From Chaunax sp. Z400 (taxonomy: Eukaryota; Chordata; Actinopteri; Lophiiformes; Chaunacidae), in contig CM075187.1 in the NCBI GenBank assembly GCA_037577475.1, positions 19,374,810 to 19,438,809 on the forward strand: 64,000 bases of DNA, written 5' to 3'. This document shows, piece after piece, positions 1 through 10,734 of this stretch. The translations under genes and the position numbers were made by a program. Within the stretch, counting starts at the first letter, position 1, and each line of letters starts with the position of its first letter. The notes below the pieces were generated by a model that made no database searches, was not told the origin of the DNA, and was given only the letters and a program-made list of their open reading frames with translations.

Positions 1-1919
1 CTCTCTTTATAATACTGCTGAGCGTAGTAACTTGAGGCTCGCAGCGAGGTTTATCCAAATCCATGCATAGGTGAGGACAGTTTCATATTAGCGTGACAGA
101 TCTGGTTCCACTTTAAGCTTGAACTTTGACATCCAGAACCAGGTTCATTTCATACTCATACTTTTTAGAAACACACTGACCTGGAGTCTGCCTTCATCAA
201 CAATAATCAATAAAACAAAAATAACTTTAAGCTCACAAAACATCACACGTCAGTTTTGACAGTAGCAGGAAAAGGGCGCATTAATGTTGGGTCCATTCAT
301 TCAGATCCTGTATCAGTGCCAACATGGCTGTTGACGGATATATCATTTGAAACGTACTTATTCATTTTCGCATGTAGATGGAGTATAAATAAGCCTGGTC
401 AAAGGCTGAGCCGGCAGCAGAGGTAGCAACAGCACCAAATTGATGTTTGAATTGATGTTTGCGCCACATGGTGGGACAGGACTGGGGTGGGACATTTTGA
501 GGACATATTAGGTGTGCGATTAACAGCCCAAAGATTTAAAAAGCATCTAGGAGCAGTGAGCAGCTAACTCAGAGAAGAAGGAAATCAACAGAAAATGTCT
601 TCATGCGTCTTCATGGTCTGGGAGCGAGATCAACTGCCATGTAACATAAATGATTGTTGTTGTAAATGTTATTTGAGTTGTTTATGACATATATCTAAAA
701 TGTCACTGTAAAGCAGTGTTCTGCTGCCATTGTTCTGTTCATTGTAAACAAACACATGGGCGCTGAGGAGAAGGGTCTTCGTTGTGATGCTACTGCAGAA
801 TCTATGTGTAAAAAGGGCTGGTATTTCTAGGTGCAAATTACTAATTTATCATGCAAAGAATTGTCATATTCCAGGGCAAACAATCTTTAGATCCAGATTG
901 TGGATCAGATCCCAATCAGCAAGTACATCCCGCCGTAAACAATCCATCCAAAGGTTCACCAAGTTAGCTGCAATGAGTCCTCGCACCTCGGCTATGACAC
1001 TGATACTTATCTCAGCAGAGATGCCCTGAATGTGAACATACGTTGAAATTCTTTTTTGGTAAAGGAGCCAGATTACACTATTTGATACATGATGTCCACA
1101 GATGACGTGGAGTTGGTGCTGGGGGGGTAAGTACGTGTCATTTTTCTGCTTAAATGTTCTTCCATAGCAATTTTGAAGCTCAAATATGAATATTGGTTCT
1201 TAACTTGATTTCATTAGCATACAGCACCCAGCAGGTGTTCAGATATTCTTCAGTTTACTGCTAATCATTTGAATAACACATCTGAGCTTTCAGTTTCAAA
1301 AAAGCTGAGAGGGAATAATTTGTGTGTTTCAGGGAGAATCTGTCTTCAAAATCTCCAGGGACCGTAAAAATGTGCTTTATCACAAGACTTTTGGCAACAT
1401 TGTATCCCTTTGAATGGATCTTTGTGGAAGGGGGAAGTAAAAGATTAGTGGCAATGACAATAAGTAATGCATGCTTTAATATCGAGTGAAGAAAACTGTT
1501 AAGATATATCTTGACAAACTCAGCAACTGATTTACTAAAACATTTAATGACATCTTTAATAACCCAATGGGTGAAAAAAACTCTAAATGCATACATTCAC
1601 ATTTGTAAAATGAGAACTGAGACTGTTGTTCCTAAATAAACCAGAATCTATCAGCAGAAATTGAAAGACATGCTTCAACAGATTTTTTTCTGTTTCAGTT
1701 CATTTAGCTGTAAGGCTGATTTTAGTCTTTCATTTGCACCTACAAGACAGGAAACAGCTACGTTTTGAACCGCAGTCTTTCGAGTTAGCTGAAGTGAAAC
1801 TGCGTCAAAGGCCGGTGCGGTTTCCTTCAATCTGCCACATAAACACAAAATTGAAGTTATATTACAATGAAACAGCTGAGCTGCATTTTTACCTCTGCTA
1901 AGGAGATGCTGTTTTCACC
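1..1919. other. intergenic region, no recognised gene
   Basis: This AT-rich sequence lies beyond the 3' end of xbp1. In human the neighbour on this side is CCDC117, but I see no exon resembling it. An open stretch without stop runs on the minus strand from about 1100 to 864 (see findings); I cannot assign it. Confidence 0.5.
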
Positions 1920-2225
1920 TGTGCCATTGGTTGATTGGTTAGTTAGTCCAAAACCATTGGACAGATTTCCACTAAACTTGGTAGAACGATGGTGCTATGG
2001 ATGCAAAGAACCCATTCAATTTTAGAGCTGATCCAGATTAAGGGCCCGATTCAGGAATTTTTTTCCACTTTGTTTAACATTGTGTAACATTGAGCATGTT
2101 TCTCAGCATTTTCAGTAAATATGCAAAAAACAATTTCCACGAATAGTTGTGAAAGGATGGGTCTTGGATCATTCTAGCTATGTGCATGATTTTTAAGCCT
2201 CGGTGGAACTGAGTGCCATTCTATT
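1920..2225 (+). repeat. fish interspersed repeat resembling a LINE 3' tail
   Basis: Phrases such as CCATTGGACAGATTTCCACT, GAACCCATTCAATTTTAGAG and a terminal GCCTCGGTGGAACTGAGTGC match, from memory, a very abundant teleost repeat ending in a CTTGGCGGAGG-type motif followed by CGAGTGC. I call it a probable LINE-derived 3' end; the family is not certain. Confidence 0.5.
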
Positions 2226-2261
2226 TTTGTTTGTTTGTTTGTTTGTTTGTTTGTTTGTTTT
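2226..2261 (+). repeat. (TTTG)n microsatellite
   Basis: About eight TTTG units run into a T-rich tract and then TCTCTTCCAG. The tract resembles a splice-acceptor polypyrimidine tract. Confidence 0.9.
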
Positions 2262-2281
2262 TTCTCTTCAATCTCTTCCAG

Positions 2282-2461
2282 CTAATTCGCTGTCTTGTGC
2301 ATCTTCTCCAAGAGTTTGTTGCTGTTAACATAATAGATGGCATTATGTCACAAATACAAAGCTTGGGAATCACTGAACAAAAGCTAATACTAACGGAGAC
2401 AGGCATCCAGGCTCTACAGAATTTAGATTACATCAGTGCTGTATCTGAAAACCTGATCTAA
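2282..2461 (+). other. candidate terminal coding exon of unknown gene
   Basis: After a strong polypyrimidine tract and CAG (ending 2281) an open frame of 59 codons runs to TAA. It begins LIRCLVHLLQEFVAV and ends LDYISAVSENLI. Composition is protein-like (amphipathic, few low-complexity residues). I recognise no family and see no matching upstream exon or nearby AATAAA. It may be a real last exon, a pseudogene piece or chance. Confidence 0.2.
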
Positions 2462-3611
2462 TCAGTTCTTAAACAACAACGACTCCACAGGCTTTGTTCG
2501 ATGGGTGGGTTACGGCAATCACAGCCTCTGGAACTTTGAAGGGGGCAACTGTCCCCTCCCAACACACGGAATGAGACCTCATTGTGATTAGAATCAAGGC
2601 CTGAGGGGGAAGGTGTGTCCCCTACTTGGCCTATTCTCTTCATTCTAGGCCAAAACACCAACAATAGTTAGATTGACCTATTTCTGCTGGGTAGCAAAAA
2701 CTAAACTGTCTCAAGTTAGACACCCAGGAAACTCCCACTTACATTAGAAGTGTTATGTAACATAAGCAGACCTCCTTCTCAGAACAGCAAGGTTGTGCTG
2801 CCACATGAGAGATAAGGAATACAAACACTGTCTGCACGTGTATCAGATTATTTCACAAATGGGGATGGGAAAGTTGAACGGACAATTGTGAAAACATTGC
2901 GCTTAAATACTGATGGACCTGTGAAGCTAAACTTGGCCATGAGATTCAAGGGCATCAATTAGTCGTAGGTGTTGATTGCTCATTTTAGAAAGTTCAAGGT
3001 AACATAAATAGCACTTCCTAAGTAATTAGTTTGATTAAAACTGCTGATATCTCAACCACATCTTGGGGTAAACAGATTCAATTTATAATGTAAATTAAGA
3101 AGTGTCACTACAGGCATGATTCTTAAAAGGTGTTTCACTAAACACCACTATTCAATGTTTTATGTCTTCTATGAAACTCTTTGTAGGCAGAAAAATGATG
3201 TAATGGATATTGTTGCAACTAATATTTATTTTCAATTCTAATTAATCTGTCTATTACCTGATCAGAAAATAGTGGAACACACCCATTTCAAATCTGGGAC
3301 TACCTTTGAGCAAGTTTGCATGATGAATGACCTTAAAAGTCGACAATGGCGTGTCTACTGTAGGCTCAGAATTAGAAATGTTTATTATGCAACATTGTCT
3401 GAGCTATCAATTTCCTGGAACATTCTGCCTTCATGTGAATTATCAGGGGAGATGGCCAATGTGACATTCCATACCTGAATGTTAAAAAGCAAAGTTTCAT
3501 AAAAAAAATGGTCATTTCTCTCATCTTTTTACATTATGTAAAGTAAATAATTGTCAACACTGTCATTTCTCTTTGTATAAGCAGCTGCAATGATTAAAAC
3601 CAAGAGAAAAA
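2462..3611. other. intergenic, nothing recognised
   Basis: This stretch lies between the candidate exon and the xbp1 3' end. It is AT-rich with only short open frames on either strand and no repeat I recognise. Confidence 0.5.
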
Positions 3612-4047
3612 ATGCGATGCAAAATTTTTTTTAATGCAGTATAATTGGACTACATGGAGAGCGCTCAACAAATTAGAAGAAAGCATTTTTACATGCAGAC
3701 AAACAATGACTCCGAAGCAGAATACACAAATAAATAAGATATTTATATGATCGGTCCCTATCCCCTCTTAATTTACACAAATACTGAATTCCACCCACTT
3801 TTCATCTTGAAACAGCAAGTGAAAGATTTGTCATCAATCTTAAATCCTCTGTAGTAAAGCAGAATCGCCAGAGGTACAGACCTGCTGTAATAAAAGGAGA
3901 TTATGTGCTTTCCTTTAGCCTATGAGTGGGTTCAAGGGTGTTCTATGTTCTATCAAGCATTATGTGCTTATCTGTAGTTATTGAACACTACACATTAGCT
4001 CGTGGGTGTACGTATATATATTATAACTTATTGGTTAGGGGTTGCAT
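3612..4047 (-). other. xbp1: xbp1 3' UTR with probable poly(A) site
   Basis: Downstream of the XBP1s stop there is about 430 nt without coding signal. No AATAAA occurs on the minus strand between the stop and position 3640. The first usable hexamer is ATTAAA at 3635-3630, followed about 15-25 nt later by a U-rich stretch (GCATTTTTTCTC, near 3617-3605) that would serve as downstream element. Cleavage near 3612 is therefore inferred; the exact end is uncertain. Confidence 0.5.
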
Positions 4048-6308
4048 TCAGACACTGATAAGCTGAGGGAAAAGTTCATTAGCAAACATGTCGTCCCAGG
4101 AGCTCTCTGAGCACAGGGGAGAGGACATGCTGCTGAAAGGGGAGGGGGACCCTTCGTATCCGGAGTCACTGTAGGTATCGGCCAGGCAGGCTTCTTTATC
4201 CAGTCTGCTGAGGGCGGGGGAGGAGGCTCCGGAGAAAAAGTCATCCACCTCACTGTGACAGGTGGGGATGACCACTTCCTCCGGCTCGTCTTTGATGCAG
4301 ACAGTCTCCTCCTCAACCACCACTTCGGTAATGGGAGAGGAATTCTCGTCAATCTTCTCATCCGTGTCGCTCTCGGAGTCGCTGTACTGCTCGCAATTCA
4401 CCTCCTCTACAGGCTTGGTATAGATGTGGTCGAAGTGGATAAGTTCATTAAGGGCTTCCAGCTTAACTGATGGGGACCCCAGAGTCGCAGGTGTGGTGGC
4501 AGGTACTGGGTCCCCCCCTCCGACCAGCTCCACCTGCGGCTCCTGACACTCCTGTTCACAAGACCTGAGGAACAGCTCTGGGTCAAGGAAGTCCAGAATG
4601 CCCAGTAGCAAATCAGACTAGTGAGGAGAGGGAGAAAACGAGAGATTAGCCTAGTGACCCATGACCTGACTGTCATTACAAAGCTTCCCTAGAAACACGG
4701 TTTAAATCTCAAGGCAGATCTTTCCATAAAAAAAAAAAAGAAGCCACCTTTTTCAGAGAATTACCTCATTGTCTGTAGAGTCAGGACTGTCTGTATCCAT
4801 TGAGAAGTCTTCAGATTTAGGGACTGCTGGGCCTGCACCTGCTGCGGAGGCACACGTAGCCTGAGTGCTGCGGACTCAGAAGACCCGATCCCCAAACCTG
4901 CTTCATTCCCGGTGGACAACAGACACTGTACCTGTGATGAAAAGAAAGGTGAATTAAGGTTACTCCACTCCAGAGATTGACAGTCACTACACACCAACAG
5001 AACTGCGATCTCACCTTCTCTTTTGATTCAACACTGTCCAAACAAAGTCTCTGTCTCAGTTCCTCATTTTCTGTGAGCAAGCCACTTGTCTTTTCCCGAA
5101 GCAGCCTGTTTTCAATGTGAAGTTTCTGATTCTACAGAAGCAAAAAAAAATAAAAAAAATAGAAGTTTGTGCTTGAAACTTGCGACCGTTTATTCGGAAG
5201 TGATGCATGAAGTCCCCTGGTACAAACTACAACTTGAAAATAAAACTCAAAAAGGGAAGTAAGAATGTAACCACATTTTCCATATGTAAATCTATTTGTA
5301 TTGTAGTATATTGGATTTAATTATACCTGGTTAATTATGAGTGGAATAAATGCAGCGATATGTGTGGAAGTATCTGGGTTGTACATCTGTAGACATACTG
5401 ATGAGGTGGGGACATGAAGAGGGTAGGTGAAGGTGGGAGGGTCTCTAAGAAGAATACCTTCATTCTTAGCTACAAAGACTATATAAATATAATAGTATTA
5501 CCTCCAGCTCCAGCTCTAGGACTTGCTGTTCCAGCTCCCCCATTTTGGCCTTTTTCCTGTCTCTGGCTGTCTGAGCTGCTACTCTGTTCTTGAGTTTCCT
5601 GTTGGAGAAACAGATGAAGGGGGGGAACAAACAATTTAACACACTGTCCATGCTTCTGACTCATGACTTGGGTTCACAGTGCTGCGCAATCACCGGCCAT
5701 GTTTCTGCCACGCATGCATACCAGGATATCAGTGTCCTGGTCTGCGACAGCGTGTCCACGGGCAGCCAACTCACTCAAGATAGCAGTTTGACAAGCTGGT
5801 TCAAAGTCCGAAAGTGAAGACACTTAATGAATTTATCGGTTCCTTGGCCAGTTTTTAGACAGCTTAGTTGTCCTAATTTCATAATATTGGTTGATGCAAT
5901 GTTAACAGCATTTCACAGCGCTAGGATTTAAAGCTCAAATCCTATTACTACTGATCTACAAATGGACCATTATCTTTGGGTGTGTCCCCGTGATACTGCC
6001 TTGAACAATGGCCGGGGCTTTACGCTTAAAACATGAAATATTTTTTTAAAAAGATATCTTTGAAAAACGAACCTGCGCAGCGCCTTCTCCTCTGGACTCA
6101 AGTGTGTGAGCCTCTGTCTTTTTCGTATTGGCGGCCCCGCAGAAGAGTTGGAGTCTGAATCCGACGACGCCTGGCTAGACGCTGACGGTAGAACGACGGA
6201 GATGGGCCGGCTGAAGCCTGTCTGTGAGCCGTTCGAGGAGCTGGTCTGTTTGCCGGATATTAGGAGCAATTTGTGGGCTCCCCCGGTCCCTGCTGCTACA
6301 ACCACCAT
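4048..6308 (-). CDS. xbp1: X-box binding protein 1, IRE1-spliced form (XBP1s), complete, 5 exons
   Basis: XBP1s is the bZIP activator of the unfolded protein response. It enters the nucleus and induces ER chaperone, ERAD and lipid-synthesis genes. Coding exons (minus strand) are 6308-6073, 5598-5502, 5131-5015, 4931-4765 and 4617-4048, all with GT-AG introns and a consistent frame. Removing the 26-nt IRE1 intron (4867-4842) gives 386 aa, against 376 in human. The start ATG sits in a strong context (ACCAACATGG). Residues about 66-140 form the bZIP: basic region with N83-x2-AA-x3-R91, then a leucine zipper split across exons 1-3. After the splice junction at residue 172 the frame runs through an acidic, Ser/Asp-rich activation domain. 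It contains a psi-KxE sumoylation-type motif (IKDE), a DSG-x3-S motif and the conserved C-terminus FANELFPQLISV. Identification is by recognition of these family motifs; I am very sure. Confidence 0.97.
4407..6308 (-). CDS. xbp1: XBP1 unspliced form (XBP1u), 275 aa, alternative reading frame
   Basis: This is the product of the same mRNA before IRE1 cleavage. It shares residues 1-172 with XBP1s and then reads the other frame to a TAG at 4409-4407. Total length is 275 aa, against 261 in human. In mammals XBP1u is unstable and restrains XBP1s; its hydrophobic HR2 segment and C-terminal arrest peptide tether the mRNA to the ER membrane for IRE1. Both are visible here. HR2 is residues about 195-217 (starts WIQTVLTLQ, ends WAFWTSL) and straddles exons 4 and 5. 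The arrest-peptide core is near residues 243-264 and ends SWKPLMN, with Tyr, PP, WG, HQ and the key Trp (W259 here) kept. Unlike human XBP1u, which stops right after that Asn, this one continues for 11 residues (LSTSTTSIPSL). Confidence 0.93.
4842..4867 (-). promoter_or_regulatory. xbp1: 26-nt unconventional IRE1 intron of xbp1 mRNA
   Basis: On the minus strand the sequence reads TCCGCAG | 26 nt | CAGGTGCAGG. Both cut sites lie in CCGCAGC heptamers that fit the CNGCAGN loop consensus of the twin IRE1 hairpins. The excised segment is exactly 26 nt (begins CACTCAGG, ends CTCCGCAG), as in other vertebrates. Removing it changes the frame from ALRLRVPPQQ (XBP1u) to AGAGPAVPKS (XBP1s). Cleavage by IRE1 and ligation by RTCB are known for the family; the site itself is seen directly. 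Confidence 0.97.
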
Positions 6309-6540
6309 GTTGGTAAATCCTGTTTAAACAGTCTAAAATCAGATGTGACCGGGTTTCCTTACTAATTTCAGTAGAAAGGTTTCCCTGTTCTTTCGGTGAC
6401 CGGTAACTCTCAACTCTGAAGCCAATGGGGTTGCGCCTGCGATCATTTTCTACTATCGTGGTGAAAGTTGATAGGCTCCCAGATTTTCTGACGCAGTCAG
6501 TTTACGACCGGTGATTGGTCGCTGTGCTGATGTAATTTGT
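6309..6540 (-). promoter_or_regulatory. xbp1: xbp1 5' UTR and proximal promoter region
   Basis: The 230 bp upstream of the xbp1 start contain two CCAAT boxes. One is on the minus strand (6518-6514, within GCGACCAATCACC) and one on the plus strand (6422-6426). The plus-strand box is followed after nine bases by CCTGC, so CCAAT-N9-CCTGC is a poor match to the ER stress element CCAAT-N9-CCACG. A CCACG also occurs on the minus strand at 6461-6457, but not at N9 spacing from a CCAAT. No TATA box is evident. The transcription start cannot be placed from sequence. Confidence 0.4.
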
Positions 6541-8102
6541 ACTTGAAGTGTTAATTCTACTTGGAAAGTGAAATACCCCTGCTTCCCTTTGCAACATTTC
6601 AGTGTAATTTCCCGTCAAGAGTTCTTCCTCAAGTAAACAGTTTGCTTCTGATCGTCTTATACTCTTCTATTCTATTTTCCTATAGCCTAATTTGAAGGTT
6701 GGATGGAGTAAACTGGGAATGCAGTGATAAATCAAATCCCTGATTTCAGGGGTTGCAACAGATTGTGCCCATACAGTATTGCTCAATCCACAGTGCACAT
6801 CAATGCATGATAACAAAAGAGTATGTAGAATAATAAGGGCTGTGGTATTGATTTGGAGTTTCCTTGATCCACCACTGTTCATATTTATATATATTTACAA
6901 AATCTCAGTCTAGAAATATACAAAACTGCGAACTTAATGTTTCTTTAAGGGGCCAGAGATCACACTGATGTTTTAGATTTCATATCAATCGATGTTAAAA
7001 ACTTTATGCCACTATAGAATAATTCATGTTTTGTCAGGGCCGATATTATTAATGTTTTATTATCTTAGTTTCATGGTTTCAAGATACTTTCACTTGGTCT
7101 TTTTGAGTCATTTCAGGCTCCCTGGTGTTTGTCTTGCACAGTATTGTATCCTCATTCTTCTCTTTGACTGAGAAAACAAATAAAAGAAACAAGCCTTACC
7201 ACTCTGATAGCATTCCATTAAATGCACCTCCTAGGGACTGTACCTAAGTGTTTGCCAGTTCCTTGTCTGTCTGATTCCTTCTTTTTCTCTATTTATGGAA
7301 GTTGTCACTCTTTAGAAATGAATTTAAACAGCATTTCTACTCCCACTAACAGAGTTATGTGATCATGTTTGTTTCTATCTCTATATGTCTGTTTGTGAAG
7401 GGGACATCTCATAAAAGCTATTCATGGACTTTGATAATATGTTGTGGAGGATCCAGATGCAGATCCAGGGTGTTTTTTTTAGTTCTGTTAAGTCTGTGAG
7501 ATAGTTTTTGAGTTTTTAACAATTTCTTCTTCTGCACTTTAAAGAGGTTTTACTTCAGAATGTTTTAATTGTGTCTGAATTTTCTTTTTTCTTTTGTTTT
7601 GTTTTGTTTTGTTTTGTTTGTTTTGTTTTGCTATTTAAGGTAACTTCATCACTATAACATTGGAACACACATTTACACCGTGGCTTACATTAGTGTTTAT
7701 ATTTCTTCATATTTAGCTTGTAGATTTTTGCTCAATAACTTTAAAAAAATAAATATTCTTCCCCCCAAGGCACATATCCTGATGCTCATGAGAATATACG
7801 CTACTTTTAGTACAAATCATCTTAAGTGTCATCAAGTAGATTGGGTAAAAAATAAATAGTGTTACAAATTAAAACCAGTTTTTAAATCACAACAAAATCA
7901 TAGATATAAAAATAAGAGATTATTCTACAGTAGATTGCATATTGACAGTAAAAATTACTGGGGAAAAAAGTGTTGTATTGCTTGGACTTTGGTGTTGAAA
8001 CAGAAACAGCAGCTAGCTGGCTAACTGTGAGCATTTTGTTTAATTAAAAGGAACTAATGCTTACTTATGCTTTTATTACTTTTATATTACACTATATGTA
8101 CA
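6541..8102. other. intergenic, upstream of xbp1
   Basis: This stretch contains no convincing coding sequence. Its only marked structure is a (GTTTT)n microsatellite at about 7592-7630. Confidence 0.5.
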
Positions 8103-8177
8103 TACAGTACCTGTCAAATGTTTGGACACAGTTTCTCATTCAAGTTAATGGGAGGGTGTGTCCAAACTGGTTCTGTA
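8103..8177. mobile_element. miniature Tc1-like element
   Basis: The left end TACAGTACCTGTCAAATGTT and the right end, read in reverse complement as TACAGAACCAGTTTGGACAC, are inverted copies of the terminal sequence typical of fish Tc1/mariner transposons (CAGTACCTGTCAAAAGTTTGGACAC). Only about 25 bp lies between them (TCTCATTCAAGTTAATGGG), itself typical of the subterminal region, so the transposase is deleted. It is flanked by TA-rich sequence as expected for TA target sites. Confidence 0.7.
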
Positions 8178-8234
8178 TATCATATCACGCATGCAAAAAC
8201 AAACAATTATTTAATGCATTTGATTGTAACTTAG

Positions 8235-8420
8235 CTTATACCTGAAAAGAGAAGTTCATCCAAAATTTAAATTCATTCATTTTCTTCTCTAACCCATGTG
8301 GATGAAAATGCGGGTGAAGTTTCACAGTCCACAAAACACTTCCACAACCTCACAGTAAATAAACAACAGAAAACAAACAGAAAATGACTCCATACAACTC
8401 CAATTGATTTAAAATAGATA
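8235..8420. repeat. fish interspersed repeat (MITE/SINE-like)
   Basis: Text such as AAGTTCATCCAAAATTTAAA, AACCCATGTGGATG, GGTGAAGTTTCACAGTCCAC and CCATACAACTCC matches a common teleost dispersed repeat recalled from other fish genomes. The class is uncertain. Confidence 0.45.
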
Positions 8421-8929
8421 AACTATTATTATAGGTAGTGTTATACTATTATCTGCATGCAACAGTTTGTACAATTTAAATAACAACTGACCAACGAGAC
8501 TCATTTTACATCATAATAGATAATTGTTTGGTGTTAACACTTGGGACTTTTTCATGTAGATGATTCATTTATTCACACATGACCAAAATTTTATATTTTG
8601 TAACTTTGTTATAAAATAAAGTATAATATTACCATTTCAGTTCAGATTTTTGTAGCATTGCATATAAAGGAGGTCTCAACAATTTGAAATGGAACTTTGG
8701 TTTGCTTGGCCCATTAAAAATAATACATAACACATATCAAGAGTAGTTCTTGAGAATACAAGAAAAAAAAAACCCAGATGTGATGACAGCAGCAAGAGAA
8801 ACCACACTACTGCTCAGCTTTGAACAAAACAAGAGGTGAGGTGTGCAGTTCACCACATCTATACTTCATAGTACAGTTTTTAACCTTGATAATAGACTTT
8901 GTACTACAAGACTGTGTGTTGCAGGTTAT

Positions 8930-9265
8930 GCAGCCACATTAAAAAATTCTCAGGAGGCGTTGAGCATTTTGTCAACAAACTGTCATCCATCCCTTCAGAT
9001 AAAGGTGTCCCTCCCAGAGTAAATGAAGAAACTGCTAAGAAACACATCGAGCAAGTACACAAGCTTGCTCTCCTCCTGAAACTCTTTGTTGTCTTCAAAC
9101 AGGAATTCCCATTTTTGCACTATCATGGCCACCGTTATTGTTTACAGCTTGTTGCCCTTTGCCCCTGAAGTCTGTCACCTCAGCAGGAGTAATAGCCCTG
9201 CAACAGTTAGAGCAAACAGTGGCCTGTTTGTGGAGCTTTACTGGCACTACAGCATCAGCATCTGA
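8930..9265 (+). pseudogene. possible decayed coding segment, unknown family
   Basis: After TGTGTTGCAG (acceptor-like) a frame reads CSHIKKFSGGVEHFVNKLSS and on through VNEETAKKHIEQVHKLALLL to a stop near 9168. Two other frames then look protein-like: LKSVTSAGVIALQQLEQTVA, ending at an acceptable donor GAGAAA|GTAAGG near 9267, and SRSNSPATVRANSGLFVELY, which ends in TGA. Switching of protein-like frames suggests frameshifts in an old gene or retrocopy. I recognise no family; it could be chance. Confidence 0.2.
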
Positions 9266-9290
9266 GAAAGTAAGGGCAGTTGTTTACACT

Positions 9291-9400
<110 letters not shown>

Positions 9401-9734
9401 ATAGGCCTCATTCACACCAAATCAGGTACTGTGACATGGGTGTGTTTAGGTAGTGTAGTATTGATGAAAGAATACAGGATTTGAATACAGGATCTCCTTT
9501 ATTTTATAAGCACTATAAGAAATAGCTAACACACCTGTGGTCACATGTGAATGTTAACACTAACTTCCTGCAAACAATAAAGCAAACAGTAAAAAGTTGA
9601 ATTTCCTAGTACAAATTTCCCATTTTCAAATGTCCCTATGTCACTCAAGAGAGAGAACAGTGAAGAGAGTTAAGAGTTACACACTCTCTGCCATAAAATG
9701 AAACACAGTTAGTTATTATTTATTAGCAATGAAG

Positions 9735-10165
9735 TGCCCTTTCAGTGCTGAAAAGTAACTGAGTACTTTTACTTGTACTTTACTTGAGTTTTTTCTGATT
9801 TTGGTAGTTTGAGATTCTATTTCACATTTCAGAGGCAAATAATGTACTCTTTACTTTACCGTATTTATTTGACAACTTAAGTTAATAGTTTTTTGCATAT
9901 CGAGATATGTAATAAATCTATGATCAATAAATACAATATGATGTATTAGATTAAGACTTAAAACCCCTGGGAAAAACTCGCCAGCTATCCCCACCAATGA
10001 TCACACCCTTGCCAACTGTAATATTGATGTAATGGACACATGAGTGCAGCAGTGATTATAATCCAATATATTATTTTTTATTCTGAAATAGGAATAATGA
10101 GTACTTTTACTCATAATCTTTCCGTCAAATAGCCAGGGGTATATTTCCTTTTGTGCTTAATACTT
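9735..10165. repeat. fish interspersed repeat, ACTTTTACTTGTACTTTACT family
   Basis: The segment begins AAAAGTAACTGAGTAC, continues TTTACTTGAGTTTTTTCTG and contains AGAGGCAAATAATGTAC. This is a widespread teleost repeat usually regarded as DNA-transposon derived; recognition is from memory. GAGTACTTTTACTC recurs near 10098, supporting repeated ends. Confidence 0.45.
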
Positions 10166-10734
10166 CAGTCTTTCTGCATTTTACCCTAAGTGCATAACCA
10201 GCGGCTATTTGCCATCAATAAAACTGTAAGAAAATGTGCAGGATGGTACAACAGTCAAAGTGAAATGACTACTTTTACATTTAAAATACAAATCATGTAT
10301 TCAGTGTTTAACAACATATAGTTTCGTATAATAGTATAATGTCTTAATGGAATCATTCCACCTAAAGTACAGTATGTCCTAACTAAGTACTTAATGAAAA
10401 TCCTCTTAATGCATGATGTGCTTACAAGGGTGTCACAACACAACGTAAGCACAAACGGTTGCTGCTCATTGAATACAATATGAGACAAGGGGCTTACAAG
10501 GAACTGTTGAACAGTAAAGGTCTCTGCTGCCTGACTGGTTTAAGGGATTCCGAGTGTCTCGGGAGAATACTTCAGGTAGACCTTGAATTACACATGCATT
10601 GAATAGGATTTGCCTTGAGCGCACTGCATCTTCTTGAAGCTCCTCTACCTGCTCCAAATGAGAAACTGCAGTACCCAATCTGTCGGAAACAAAACGAATC
10701 GCTACATACACAGAAACCCAGTAGAATCAGTTTA

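Noticed and set aside
4255..4470. Plus-strand open frame antisense to xbp1 exon 5
   Set aside because: It is a shadow of the constrained XBP1 coding sequence on the other strand.
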